Shown piece by piece: positions 17,119 through 24,046 of a stretch of DNA of 35,484 bases (positions within the stretch are counted from its first letter, which is position 1; every line of letters begins with the position of its first letter). The notes beneath the pieces were generated by a model, which worked only from the letters and a program-made list of their open reading frames with translations, was not told the DNA's origin and searched no databases. Both the position numbers and the translations under genes were made by a program. The stretch is from a virus: positions 1 through 35,484 of IMG/VR virus record IMGVR_UViG_3300044699_000121. The stretch is one strand, 5' to 3'.

Positions 17119-17349
17119 TCATCGTCTCCTCGCGCGAAACTGCGCGCGTGTCTCTGCATCGCTCAATTGAATCGGCGCGCGCGGAACGCGGCCGAAGCCC
17201 ATGGGCACGCCCATCTGCTCGCATGCGACTCGAATCTCGAGCGCCTCGTCGGCCTCGAAAGAGTCGGAGTAAACGCTGCCGTATTCGCGAAACCAGTGCG
17301 ACCAATTGTTGAACCGTCGCTCCGTCTCGCGTCGTGGTCCGCGGCTCAC
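17119..17349 (-). CDS. Small hypothetical protein after the replication gene
   Basis: 76 residues from GTG 17349, which overlaps the stop of the replication protein (GTGA). It contains RRFNNWSHWFREYGSVYSD and an acidic helix, DEALEIRVACEQMGVPMGFG, and ends with a basic tail RAQFRARRR. Intact. Translational coupling to the replication gene suggests an accessory role, by position only. Confidence 0.55.
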   Translation of the reverse strand: MSRGPRRETERRFNNWSHWFREYGSVYSDSFEADEALEIRVACEQMGVPMGFGRVPRAPIQLSDAETRAQFRARRR

Positions 17350-18494
17350 CCGCTGCCCCCTGGCTTGCCTGCCGCGCGTTTGGCTCGCACGAGCAGACTC
17401 ATTTTCTGCCCGAGCAACACCTCGGCTTGCTTGAGCCCGAGGGTATCGATCACGTCGCTCCGATCGATCTCGCGCACGATGGCGTCGAGGTCGAGGCCGT
17501 GGAGTTTGGCAAAAGCCCGGTGCTTCCCCGTTGGCTCTAGGACGGGCCGTGCGGCGCCACCCCTACGAGACCCGCCCGAGCCGCCGCTCGTCGATCCTGC
17601 GCGATGGACGGCTTGGGATTGGGCCGTCTCGTGCCACACCTTCCACGTCGGCAGCTGGCGCAGCACGTAATCATCCCGATCGAAGACGCCGCGCCGCCCC
17701 CCGATGGGCCCGTTGCGCAGGTCTGCGATGCGCTGGTCGACGACCTCGCGCGGCAAGCCCGATCTCCGCTGCTCGGGCGTAGAGCTCGGGCGCGGCTCCC
17801 AGCCGTCGAGCGAGCGATGCACGACGCGCTGCCCGCGCGCTTCGGGGAGCGCTCCCGAAACCTGCCGGGCCAGGGCCTCGCCGAACGCCGCGAGCCCCTC
17901 GTCGGTATCGGCCTTGATGCGCGCCCGGTCGGCGGCGAGCGTCGCCTCGGTCCGGGTGGATCCGCTCTGATCAGGATCTTCTAAAGACTGATCAGGATCA
18001 GAAAGAGAAGAAGAGAGAGAGGGCGATCTCCAAGAATTATCTAGGCTAGATGAGACTAGATTCGGATCTCTAGTTTTAGATGCATCGCGATGACGGTAGT
18101 ACCACTCGCGTTTGGACTCTCGCGCGAGCTCGACTCTCGCGGTCTCGCGGTACGCCGAATAGTTGAGTAACCTCCAGCCACCTTTGGTCTTTTCAATCTT
18201 TCGCCCTTCGTGCTCCTCGGTGCGCGAGTAGCGGTCGGGAGCGAGAAATAGCGCGAGCGCCTCCTCGCACTCTTCGAGAGTGACGACGGCAGCAGCGGCG
18301 AGGCCCGGCACGCTCGCGTGCACGTGGCCCTTGCTGTCCGCCATGAACAGCAGCGCCATCCAGACGCAGCGGATCATGTGTAGGCGCGGGTGGGGTGTCG
18401 TCCATACGCTCGACGTGAGGATGGAGCGATAGACTTTCGTGAACGGAATCCCGGTCAGATCCAAGGCAAACCTCGACTGTGCCCGGCACGTCAT
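17346..18494 (-). CDS. Phage replication initiation protein
   Basis: A 382-residue intact protein. Residues 18-55 (FTKVYRSILTSSVWTTPHPR, then MIRCVWMALLFMADSKG) and the following HVHASVPGLAAAAVVTLEEC, LAPDRYSRTEEHEG and GWRLLNYSAYRE form the winged-helix N-terminal domain of phage replication proteins of the replisome-organiser/O type. The middle (about 140-220) is Ser/Asp-rich and its codons are unusually AT-rich near 17975-18090, with ACTAG-like repeats. The C-terminal part is variable. Such proteins bind origin repeats and load the helicase. The repeat array 0.6 kb upstream may be relevant. Confidence 0.7.
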   Translation of the reverse strand: MTCRAQSRFALDLTGIPFTKVYRSILTSSVWTTPHPRLHMIRCVWMALLFMADSKGHVHASVPGLAAAAVVTLEECEEALALFLAPDRYSRTEEHEGRKIEKTKGGWRLLNYSAYRETARVELARESKREWYYRHRDASKTRDPNLVSSSLDNSWRSPSLSSSLSDPDQSLEDPDQSGSTRTEATLAADRARIKADTDEGLAAFGEALARQVSGALPEARGQRVVHRSLDGWEPRPSSTPEQRRSGLPREVVDQRIADLRNGPIGGRRGVFDRDDYVLRQLPTWKVWHETAQSQAVHRAGSTSGGSGGSRRGGAARPVLEPTGKHRAFAKLHGLDLDAIVREIDRSDVIDTLGLKQAEVLLGQKMSLLVRAKRAAGKPGGSG

Positions 18495-18507
18495 GCGCCG
18501 GGGAAAG

Positions 18508-18524
18508 GCGTATCGGAGATACGC
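18508..18524. promoter_or_regulatory. Hairpin upstream of the replication gene
   Basis: GCGTATC-GGA-GATACGC is a perfect 7-base stem with a 3-base loop, followed on the plus strand by TTTT. It sits in the 39-base gap between the zinc-ribbon gene and the replication gene. On the minus strand it could attenuate transcription or be a protein site. The T tract favours the other strand. Confidence 0.4.
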
Positions 18525-18533
18525 TTTTGACTT

Positions 18534-18785
18534 CTAACGGCCGCGCGTCTTGCGCAGCGGGGAGCTAATCCAGTTGCCGTAGAGGCGCGTGTTGCGCGTC
18601 GGCGGCGATGCGGTCGTCTCCATGCGGTGGCACGCCTCTACGGGGTGCCCGTCGTCGTCCACGCAGGTCATGCACACCCGGTACGGCCTGCCCTTGCCGC
18701 TCATCACATCGAGCAAGACCTCGCCGCCGCAAAGAGGACACATCCACCGATGGATGTAGTTGCGACGGCGGATCGCACGCGGCAT
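18534..18785 (-). CDS. Small zinc-ribbon protein
   Basis: 83 residues from ATG 18785: MPRAIRRRNYIHRWMCPLCG, then EVLLDVMSGKGRPYRVCMTC. Two pairs, CPLC and CMTC, about 25 residues apart, form a standard zinc ribbon. The basic N-terminus suggests nucleic-acid contact. It is intact and lies just upstream of the replication gene, after the hairpin gap. Exact role unknown. Confidence 0.6.
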   Translation of the reverse strand: MPRAIRRRNYIHRWMCPLCGGEVLLDVMSGKGRPYRVCMTCVDDDGHPVEACHRMETTASPPTRNTRLYGNWISSPLRKTRGR

Positions 18786-18788
18786 GGG

Positions 18789-19022
18789 TCACCATTTCTC
18801 GCGCGAGAGCGAGGGAGCGCGCCCACCGTTGAGCAAGAGCTCGAGTGCCAAGATGGTCCTCACCGATTCATTCGATGCCGGCAGGCGGCGAGGCGCAGGG
18901 CTCGCGCCGCAGTCGTCCGCGACGGCCCTGCTCTGCAGCGTGAGCGGCTCTCGCGCGGGCTCGCGCACGCGCACTGGGTCCGTCCTGCCCATCCACCACG
19001 GGCGGCCTCGATAGTTCGCCAT
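18789..19022 (-). CDS. Small hypothetical protein
   Basis: 77 residues from ATG 19022, with GGAGAA about ten bases upstream. It reads MANYRGRPWWMGRTDPVRVR, then LPASNESVRTILALELLLN and ends SLSREKW at 18789. A longer start at 19199 would lie within the repeat array and is unlikely. The product is basic with one helix. Not recognised. Confidence 0.5.
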   Translation of the reverse strand: MANYRGRPWWMGRTDPVRVREPAREPLTLQSRAVADDCGASPAPRRLPASNESVRTILALELLLNGGRAPSLSREKW

Positions 19023-19059
19023 CAATTGAAGTTCTCCGGAAGTGTGATCCATCTGAAAC

Positions 19060-19418
19060 CCCCAGCCCTGCCCAACCGCGCCTTGCCTAACCCCGCCCAG
19101 CCTCGCCCTGGTGTCATCCCCTGCCGAGCCCAGCCTGACCCGGCCGAGCCCTGCCAAGCCGCGCCCTGCCCTGAGTGTCTCCCTGCCTCGCCGCGCCATG
19201 CCAAGCCCAGCCTCGCCTTGGTGTCTCCCTGCCTAGCCATGCCCCGCCCCGCCTGGCCAGGCCCGGCGCAGCCCGGCGCCGCCCCGCCATGCCCCGCCCA
19301 GGTGTCTCCCTGCCTCGCCCCGCCGAGCCAAGCCTAGCCAGGCCCAGGTGTCTCCCTGCCTTAGCCCCGCCACGCCCGGCCCGACCCAGCCTAGCCGCGC
19401 CCAGCCCTGGGGCAGCCT
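19060..19418. repeat. GCC-pentamer array with interspersed GTGTCTCCCT units
   Basis: The only gene-free stretch over 300 bases. The plus strand is a run of NNGCC pentamers, about 60 copies with variable NN, broken by GTGTCTCCCTGCC units near 19174, 19219, 19301 and 19348 and a degenerate one near 19095. The minus strand therefore shows GG every five bases, which allows two-tier G-quadruplexes. Open frames across it are Gly/Ala/Arg-rich artefacts. It lies between two minus-strand phage genes, upstream of the replication protein. Possible origin region, RNA leader structure or host-type repeat. Confidence 0.85.
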
Positions 19419-19992
19419 AGTTGAGCTCGACGGAGAAGCGGCCGAAGCGCGGGCGATAGTCGCCGACGCCGATCGTCGCTCCTGCGATCTTGAGCGCTGA
19501 CACGACGTCGTCACAGCTAATCACGGGCTCGTTCACGTCGAGGCGAACGGCCACGCTCCACCGGTCAAAGCGGGGTCTGGCGCGCATCACCTTGGCGGCC
19601 TGATTGCGCACGCCACGATAGTCGAGAAAGCGCCCGGACTCCCACATGCTCTCGAGCGTGGTGGGGCCATCGTATTCGAGCGGGAAGCTAGAGCAGACGG
19701 GAAAGACGCCGCTCTGCGCTTGTTTGCCGAGCTTGTTCTTTCGCGCGCCCTCTTTGACGGCGGCCAGGATCCAGTCTACCGGCACCACGGGGCGGTCCTC
19801 CTCGCGGTGCATGCCGAGGGTCCACTCGCTCTTTTTGAGCGCCTCGAGATCGGCCTCGGTCTTGCGCCGCTTGGTGGTCAGTTGCTTGTGCACGCGCACG
19901 AGCGGATTCATTGCGTCGACGAGCACCTCGTTGTGTTGCAACAGGGGTGCGATGCCGACGAGGCGGCACTGTAGGGTGGTGAGTAAATTCAT
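19417..19992 (-). CDS. Conserved-type phage protein of unknown function
   Basis: 191 residues from ATG 19992, intact. It opens MNLLTTLQCRLVGIAPLLQH and has VHKQLTTKRRKTEADLEALK, then PVVPVDWILAAVKEGARKNK, LGKQAQSGVFP, and the end VVSALKIAGATIGVGDYRPR, FGRFSVEL. This order, with a 'KRRKT', 'P-P-W-I-AA-K-GA-KNK' core and 'GDYRPRFGRF' end, is shared by a phage protein family I have seen in other genomes without function. It overlaps the upstream gene by four bases. The repeat array begins directly after its stop. Confidence 0.65.
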   Translation of the reverse strand: MNLLTTLQCRLVGIAPLLQHNEVLVDAMNPLVRVHKQLTTKRRKTEADLEALKKSEWTLGMHREEDRPVVPVDWILAAVKEGARKNKLGKQAQSGVFPVCSSFPLEYDGPTTLESMWESGRFLDYRGVRNQAAKVMRARPRFDRWSVAVRLDVNEPVISCDDVVSALKIAGATIGVGDYRPRFGRFSVELN

Positions 19993-20429
19993 TTGCGGAT
20001 GACTTCCTTTGCTTCGGGTAAACGTCGCTCGGTCAAGTTGGTGAGGGCCGCGCCCTGGGCAATGGCGTGACGCTGCAGGACCATCTGCTCGAGGTCGGCG
20101 CGCTTGCGGTCGAGGCTCGACAAACGGCTGGTGTCGATCTCGCTGCCCCGCGTCGCGTGCCGCATGCTCGCTTTGGTCGAGCCCTCGGCAAACCGCACCC
20201 GGCGCCGGAGCGCGTCCATCTCGCCGATGACCGAGAGCATGCCGTCCTGGGCGACGATGCGCCCGGTCAGGCGCGGATCGAGCGTCTCGAGCTTCTCCCG
20301 CAGGCGCCGCAGGTCGGCCTTGCACGGCGGGCGCCCGAAGAGCGCGAGCAGCTCGGGCGGGGTAATCGTCGAGCCCGTGTCGAGGTTGGCCACGCCGGGA
20401 TAGTCCGGGACGAAGCGGGCGACGCTCAC
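19989..20429 (-). CDS. Hypothetical protein downstream of the integrase
   Basis: 146 residues from GTG 20429, overlapping the integrase stop as GTGA and the next gene as ATGA. It reads MSVARFVPDYPGVANLDTGS, then ALFGRPPCKADLRRLREKLE, and ends with a coiled region (SSLDRKRADLEQMVLQRHAI). Intact. No catalytic motif is recognised. After integration this gene would start the prophage's rightward-separated operon, because attP lies just upstream. Confidence 0.6.
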   Translation of the reverse strand: MSVARFVPDYPGVANLDTGSTITPPELLALFGRPPCKADLRRLREKLETLDPRLTGRIVAQDGMLSVIGEMDALRRRVRFAEGSTKASMRHATRGSEIDTSRLSSLDRKRADLEQMVLQRHAIAQGAALTNLTERRLPEAKEVIRK

Positions 20430-22339
20430 CGCGCACTCCGCTTGCGGCGCTCGACGAGGAGCTGGGTGACGTTGGACCCGGTCTCACGGGACCTCGCGAG
20501 CAGCGCCCAGTCACGCGAGACCCGCGCGAGCAGCTCGGGCTCACGCGCGGCCAGTACGAGCTCGACGAGGCGCGCATAATTGGCCTCGGTGAGGGACGAG
20601 ACTGGCAAGGCCTCGGCGTCGTCCTGCTCGCTCGTGTGCGTTCGCGTGCACGAGGCGCGTGACGGGTCCCGTTCGTGCGTCGACAGGGCAATTGTAGCCG
20701 AATTTCTAATTCGCTGGTCCCCCGTTCGAATCGGGGCGGGCGTACCCTCTGAAAGGTCTCGATTCATGCTGGTTTCCTCATTTTCGGTCGAGTCGTCGAA
20801 AACGCCGGTAGCCACCCTGGTAGCCACCCTATTTTGCCCGTCCGGGCCGAGGGGCGAGGGGGTCTCGTGAAGAGCCAACTGAGCACCGGCGACCTCTGCC
20901 GCCTGCGCGATCTCGCCCTCGAGACCGGCGAGACCGACCTCGCCGAGACCCTCGGAAAAATGATCGCCGAGCGGGGCCGAGCCCCGGGCCCGATCGCTCC
21001 CGTCCTCGAGCTGCGGCCGGGCCGCGGGGGGCAGGGCAGCGGCCGCGGGCAGTGATGCCGGCAGGGATGCCGGGGCCTCGAGCCCGAGGGCCACGTCGAG
21101 CCCGAGCGCCACGTCGAGCGGCAGCCAGTCGCGTAGCGCGAGCTTGGCCACCCGAGGCCGGCGGTAGCGGGCGATCATCTGGCTCGTGGTGTGACCGGTC
21201 CGCTCGCGGATCCATTCCTCGCTCCGGCCATTGGCGAGCGCAAAGGTGATGAAGCTCGCGCGGCAGTCGTGGAACTCGACCGGGCGCTGATGCGCGGAGG
21301 TCTCGAAGAGCTGAGCGCGGGCGGTCTTGCCGAGCGCGGTCTCGAGGTGCTTGCGAAAGCGCTTGGCGATCGTGTCGGGGTGCCACTGGGGGAAGATGCA
21401 GGCGCTCTCGGGCACCGTAGCCCCCGGCTCGTCCTCGGCCCGGGCGTGGCGCTCGTCGGCGATGGCTTTCAAGGCGCGCAGGGCCCGCACACACCCCGGG
21501 TCGAGGTCGAAGGCGACGGGCTTGCCCGTCTTGCTATCGGGCACCCAGACCTGACCGTCGATAAAGTCGATGTCTTGCCAGCGCAGGTCGAGGAAGTTTT
21601 GCTTTCGGCAACCGTTGCGGATTGAAAACCCGTAGAAGGCCCGATCGAAGAGGTCTATCTCGGCGCAGGCCAGGAGCTGCGCGTCCTCGCGGGGGTAGAT
21701 GAGCTGAAACTCGCGCGAGCTCTTGACCGTCGGCAGGCAGCCCGCCGACAGGGGGAAGTCCGTGCGCACGCGCAGGTTGATGGCGCGCCGCAGGAGCCAG
21801 CTCATCACCTGGGCCATGGAGCGCCGGGAGGAATCGCTGTCGGCGCTATCGGGAATGGCGGCCATCACGGCCTCGAAGTGGTCGAGCGAAAAGTCCCGCA
21901 TGAGCACGGGCCCGACCACGCTCGCCACGAACTCGATCCGGCGCTGGTCGCCGTCTTGGGTTTTCTGCTTTCGCGCGCGGATCTTGTGCATGCCCCGGAA
22001 GCGCTTGAACAGGCGCCCGCTCGTCCACTCTTCTCCAAACTCGCGGAACGTCATCCCCGCGTAGCCCTTCGGCTTGTCTTCGGCGATGGGCTCGGCGCAC
22101 ACCCTGCGGATCCCATCGGCCACGGCCTCGAAGTCGTCGCCGGCTGCGGCCAGCATCACGAGCGAGGGCTTGGCCTCGACGAGGCGCCCGGTTTTCACGA
22201 GCAAGCGGGCGATGTCGGTCATGGTGCCGAGGCGCGCGCGGAACGTGGGCTCGTCGGGAGCGACCACGGCAAAGCTCGGGCGGTTGCCGTCGCCGATACG
22301 GATTTGAACCAAGTACTTGCCGTCTGCCGTTCGCTTCAT
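20426..22339 (-). CDS. int: Tyrosine integrase with attP inside its 3' end
   Basis: 637 residues from ATG 22339. Arm-binding and core-binding regions fill about 1-200. The catalytic domain has R245 (NGCRKQ), K270 (DSKTGKP), H357 and R360 (FHDCRAS), H383 (RTGHTT) and the nucleophile Y392 (IARYRRP). The active site is therefore complete. After residue 400 comes a Pro/Ala linker with repeats (LDVALGLDVALGL), then RVATRVATGVF. Residues about 532-548 (APIRTGDQRIRNSATIA) are the antisense reading of the tRNA-like attP. Residues 549-637 form a further helical tail (LTEANYARLVELVLAAREPE). The open frame upstream to 22462 is not needed. Confidence 0.9.
   Translation of the reverse strand: MKRTADGKYLVQIRIGDGNRPSFAVVAPDEPTFRARLGTMTDIARLLVKTGRLVEAKPSLVMLAAAGDDFEAVADGIRRVCAEPIAEDKPKGYAGMTFREFGEEWTSGRLFKRFRGMHKIRARKQKTQDGDQRRIEFVASVVGPVLMRDFSLDHFEAVMAAIPDSADSDSSRRSMAQVMSWLLRRAINLRVRTDFPLSAGCLPTVKSSREFQLIYPREDAQLLACAEIDLFDRAFYGFSIRNGCRKQNFLDLRWQDIDFIDGQVWVPDSKTGKPVAFDLDPGCVRALRALKAIADERHARAEDEPGATVPESACIFPQWHPDTIAKRFRKHLETALGKTARAQLFETSAHQRPVEFHDCRASFITFALANGRSEEWIRERTGHTTSQMIARYRRPRVAKLALRDWLPLDVALGLDVALGLEAPASLPASLPAAAALPPAARPQLEDGSDRARGSAPLGDHFSEGLGEVGLAGLEGEIAQAAEVAGAQLALHETPSPLGPDGQNRVATRVATGVFDDSTENEETSMNRDLSEGTPAPIRTGDQRIRNSATIALSTHERDPSRASCTRTHTSEQDDAEALPVSSLTEANYARLVELVLAAREPELLARVSRDWALLARSRETGSNVTQLLVERRKRSAR
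20698..20746 (+). other. Candidate attP: 3' part of a tRNA-Arg(TCT)
   Basis: The plus strand contains the anticodon arm to the 3' end of a tRNA. Loop TTTCTAA gives anticodon TCT (20705-20707), flanked by a 4-base stem. A five-base variable loop (TGGTC) follows, then a perfect T arm CCCCG-TTCGAAT-CGGGG (20720-20736), acceptor strand CGGGCGT, discriminator A and CC. No D arm or 5' acceptor strand precedes it. Phages that integrate into tRNA genes carry exactly such a 3' piece, so this is probably the att core. It lies inside the integrase coding region. Confidence 0.75.
20807..20830. repeat. Tandem 12-base repeat near attP
   Basis: GGTAGCCACCCT occurs twice without a gap, about 60 bases from the att core and inside the integrase gene, where it encodes RVATRVAT. 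Direct repeats at this distance from a core are typical of arm-type integrase sites, so a binding role is possible. Simple coding repetition is the alternative. Confidence 0.4.
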
Positions 22340-22344
22340 GGTCG

Positions 22345-22770
22345 TTATTTTCCTCGGATGCGGCGCAGCTTTTCCGCCGTCGCCTCCGCCACCGTCGCAT
22401 GCCGGCCGGGGGGTGGGGTAGCTGGGCCCCCGTTCCGTGTATCGGGCCTGGCCGTGCCGCACTTGCGCAGGCCGGGCTTGGCGACGCTGGTCATTTCTTC
22501 CCAGAGCGCCTCGCGAGTGAGTAGATAGCGCCGCCCCTTGACAGAAGCCCCCGGCTTGCCTTCTGCCCGCCGCCGCCGGACGGCTTGGCAGTGCTGGCGC
22601 ACCGTCAAGTCGCTGTGATGCTGGTCTAGCCAGCCCGGCTCGGCAGCGCCGTCGCCTTCTGCGGCGCGCCCCGCAATCGCCTCGACGATGGCTGAAAACG
22701 CGCGCGCCAGCTCTACGAGATCACCCGCTGCACCCTTCATGGGCTCCACCCTTTTCTCCGGAACGTCCAT
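22345..22770 (-). CDS. Excisionase-like DNA-binding protein
   Basis: 141 residues from ATG 22770, or 131 from ATG 22740, which has GTGGAG just before it. After a helical stretch (LVELARAFSAIVEAIAGRAA) comes SDLTVRQHCQAVRRRRAEGK, then GASVKGRRYLLTREALWEEM. This resembles the winged helix-turn-helix of excisionase/MerR-like proteins (recognition helix followed by the GR-YLL wing). It lies five bases upstream of the integrase start, the usual place for a recombination directionality factor. The C-terminal part is Pro/Thr-rich. It may also act as a regulator. Confidence 0.5.
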   Translation of the reverse strand: MDVPEKRVEPMKGAAGDLVELARAFSAIVEAIAGRAAEGDGAAEPGWLDQHHSDLTVRQHCQAVRRRRAEGKPGASVKGRRYLLTREALWEEMTSVAKPGLRKCGTARPDTRNGGPATPPPGRHATVAEATAEKLRRIRGK

Positions 22771-22865
22771 GTTCCGATTAGGTGACTTTTTTAGAGAGTC
22801 TGTTCTAAGGTAGCCAGGGCAATCTGCAGCGAGGCACGTCTTTGGTGAGCGAGTGTAACAGCAAC

Positions 22866-22879
22866 GGGGGGGGGGGGGG
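22866..22879 (+). repeat. 14-base G homopolymer in the divergent control region
   Basis: A run of 14 G lies between the divergent excisionase and LexA-like genes, about 40 bases before the operator. Such tracts are prone to slipped-strand length change and to sequencing error, so the true length is uncertain. No coding sequence is affected. Confidence 0.8.
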
Positions 22880-22916
22880 CTGGCAACCCACAGATACAGG
22901 TGCGCCGAATCTGTAC

Positions 22917-22955
22917 TGTGCATCAGGGTCTATACAGTATAGGCTGACGTGCACA
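22917..22955 (+). promoter_or_regulatory. 39-bp interrupted palindrome, operator of the LexA-like gene
   Basis: Centred on base 22936. The inner arms CTATAC-A-GTATAG (22930-22942) are perfect. The outer arms TGTGCA (22917-22922) and TGCACA (22950-22955) are placed exactly symmetrically around the same centre. The last base lies one base before the ATG at 22957. TATACA could be a -10 box, giving a very short leader without a Shine-Dalgarno. Binding here by the product of the gene it precedes would give autoregulation. The segment TATACAGTATAG is repeated at the 14.5-kb promoter. Confidence 0.65.
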
Positions 22956-22956
22956 G

Positions 22957-23346
22957 ATGGCAAAAAAACCGACCCCGAAGCGCCGCAAGACCAAGGCTCT
23001 GCCTCCGCCCGAGAAAAGGAAGGCAGTGACGACCAAGCGGTTGCAAATCAAGTCTGTAAAATCAAAACGACCATACCCGGTTCGCGCGCGCGAGGAGCCG
23101 GCGACGCAGCTGCCGACCGCAACCCAGATGGCAGCGCTCGAGGCGTTTGCGAAACTCTGCGACGAGCTCGGCCGGGACCCGTCGGTACGCGAGCTGTCGG
23201 CGAGGCTCGGGCTGTCGGCGCTCGGGGCGCAGCAGCATCTCGTGCAGCTGACGCTGAAGGGGTGTCTGGAAGAGGAGAAAGAGCTCGTGACGGTGGGGCG
23301 CAAGCTGACGCCGCTCGGCAAGAAGTGGTTGGCCATGCCGCGCTAG
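22957..23346 (+). CDS. LexA-like winged-helix regulator without protease domain
   Basis: 129 residues from ATG 22957. Residues 1-45 are very basic (KKPTPKRRKTKALPPPEKRK). Residues 53-125 match the N-terminal DNA-binding domain of LexA: PTATQMAALEAFAKLCDELG, RDPSVRELSARLGLSALGAQ, then KGCLEEEKEL. There is no S24 peptidase domain, so it cannot self-cleave as LexA does. It is the first gene of the plus operon, divergent from the integrase pair, and begins at the edge of a palindrome. A phage repressor or lysis-lysogeny regulator is likely. Confidence 0.65.
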   Translation: MAKKPTPKRRKTKALPPPEKRKAVTTKRLQIKSVKSKRPYPVRAREEPATQLPTATQMAALEAFAKLCDELGRDPSVRELSARLGLSALGAQQHLVQLTLKGCLEEEKELVTVGRKLTPLGKKWLAMPR

Positions 23347-23618
23347 TTCGCTGCGTCGACGGCCTCGGCGGCACCCGTGCGGAGGTGCAAGAGGTTTACG
23401 ATTGGTTTGAACTCGGCGAGCGCGAGGGCTTCATCACCCATTCCGCACGGGTGGTGGCGTGGATGCGCGGACACGACGCCGTGCGCTATCCTCACCTCTG
23501 CCAGTGTCGAGCCGCTGACCCAGGGTGCATTTATGCCGTCTGCAATCAGACGGGCGTGTGCCTCTACCCCGAGGCGGACGGCTCGCGCTGCTCGCTCATC
23601 ATGCGGGGTGAGCAATGA
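23325..23618 (+). CDS. Cys-rich small protein, start uncertain
   Basis: The clear part is EVQEVYDWFELGEREGFITH, SARVVAWMRGHDAVRYPH, then LCQCRAADPGCIYAVCNQTG and CLYPEADGSRC. Six Cys suggest zinc or disulphide binding. The start is GTG 23325, within the previous gene, or GTG 23385. Neither has a good ribosome site. It overlaps the next gene by four bases. Function unknown. Confidence 0.5.
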   Translation: MVGHAALVRCVDGLGGTRAEVQEVYDWFELGEREGFITHSARVVAWMRGHDAVRYPHLCQCRAADPGCIYAVCNQTGVCLYPEADGSRCSLIMRGEQ

Positions 23619-24046
23619 GCGCGCTAGCGGCCTGCTACGACGGTGCCACGGGACACCGCGCCGAGCTGCGCGCTGCGAGGGCATGGCTCGAACAGGCCGC
23701 CGACGGCGAGAGCGTCGATCTCACGCGCGAGGTGGTGCGCTATGGCGCCCATCTGTATCCGCTGCGCTGCGGCGCCGAGCCGCTGATCAACAGGTTCCGC
23801 ACAGAGTGTTACCAACTCGACGAGCCCGACCTCACGCGCGCAATTGATTGGCGCCCTGACCAGGTGTGCGACGACCTGCAAGGCGCCGTTCTCGGTTGGG
23901 AGCGCTGCGAAGAGGGCCCCCGCCCGCGTGCTGCGGTGCAGGAGATTTTGCGCGGGTGGTGGCCCAACCGGTGCGAGGACTTCCCCGACGAGACCCCCGA
24001 AACGCTCGGCTGGCTCGGCTGCGCGTGCTGGCAGGAGCGGCCATGA
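23615..24046 (+). CDS. Hypothetical protein
   Basis: 143 residues from ATG 23615: MSALAACYDGATGHRAELRA, then REVVRYGAHLYPLRCGAEPL, and RCEDFPDETPETLGWLGCAC near the end. Intact, acidic and helical with scattered Cys. It overlaps both neighbours by four bases. No family recognised. Confidence 0.6.
   Translation: MSALAACYDGATGHRAELRAARAWLEQAADGESVDLTREVVRYGAHLYPLRCGAEPLINRFRTECYQLDEPDLTRAIDWRPDQVCDDLQGAVLGWERCEEGPRPRAAVQEILRGWWPNRCEDFPDETPETLGWLGCACWQERP

Noticed and set aside
19060-19418. A CRISPR array or a collagen-like gene
   Set aside because: The repeat unit is five bases with variable positions and no equal spacers. Translations are low-complexity and start within the array.
18786-19420. 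A start of the small gene at 19199 inside the repeat array
   Set aside because: The extra N-terminus would be made only of repeat-derived Gly/Arg/Ala. ATG 19022 has a ribosome-site-like GGAGAA.
20640-20750. A complete tRNA-Arg gene
   Set aside because: There is no D arm and no 5' acceptor strand before the anticodon arm, so only the 3' part is present, as expected for attP.
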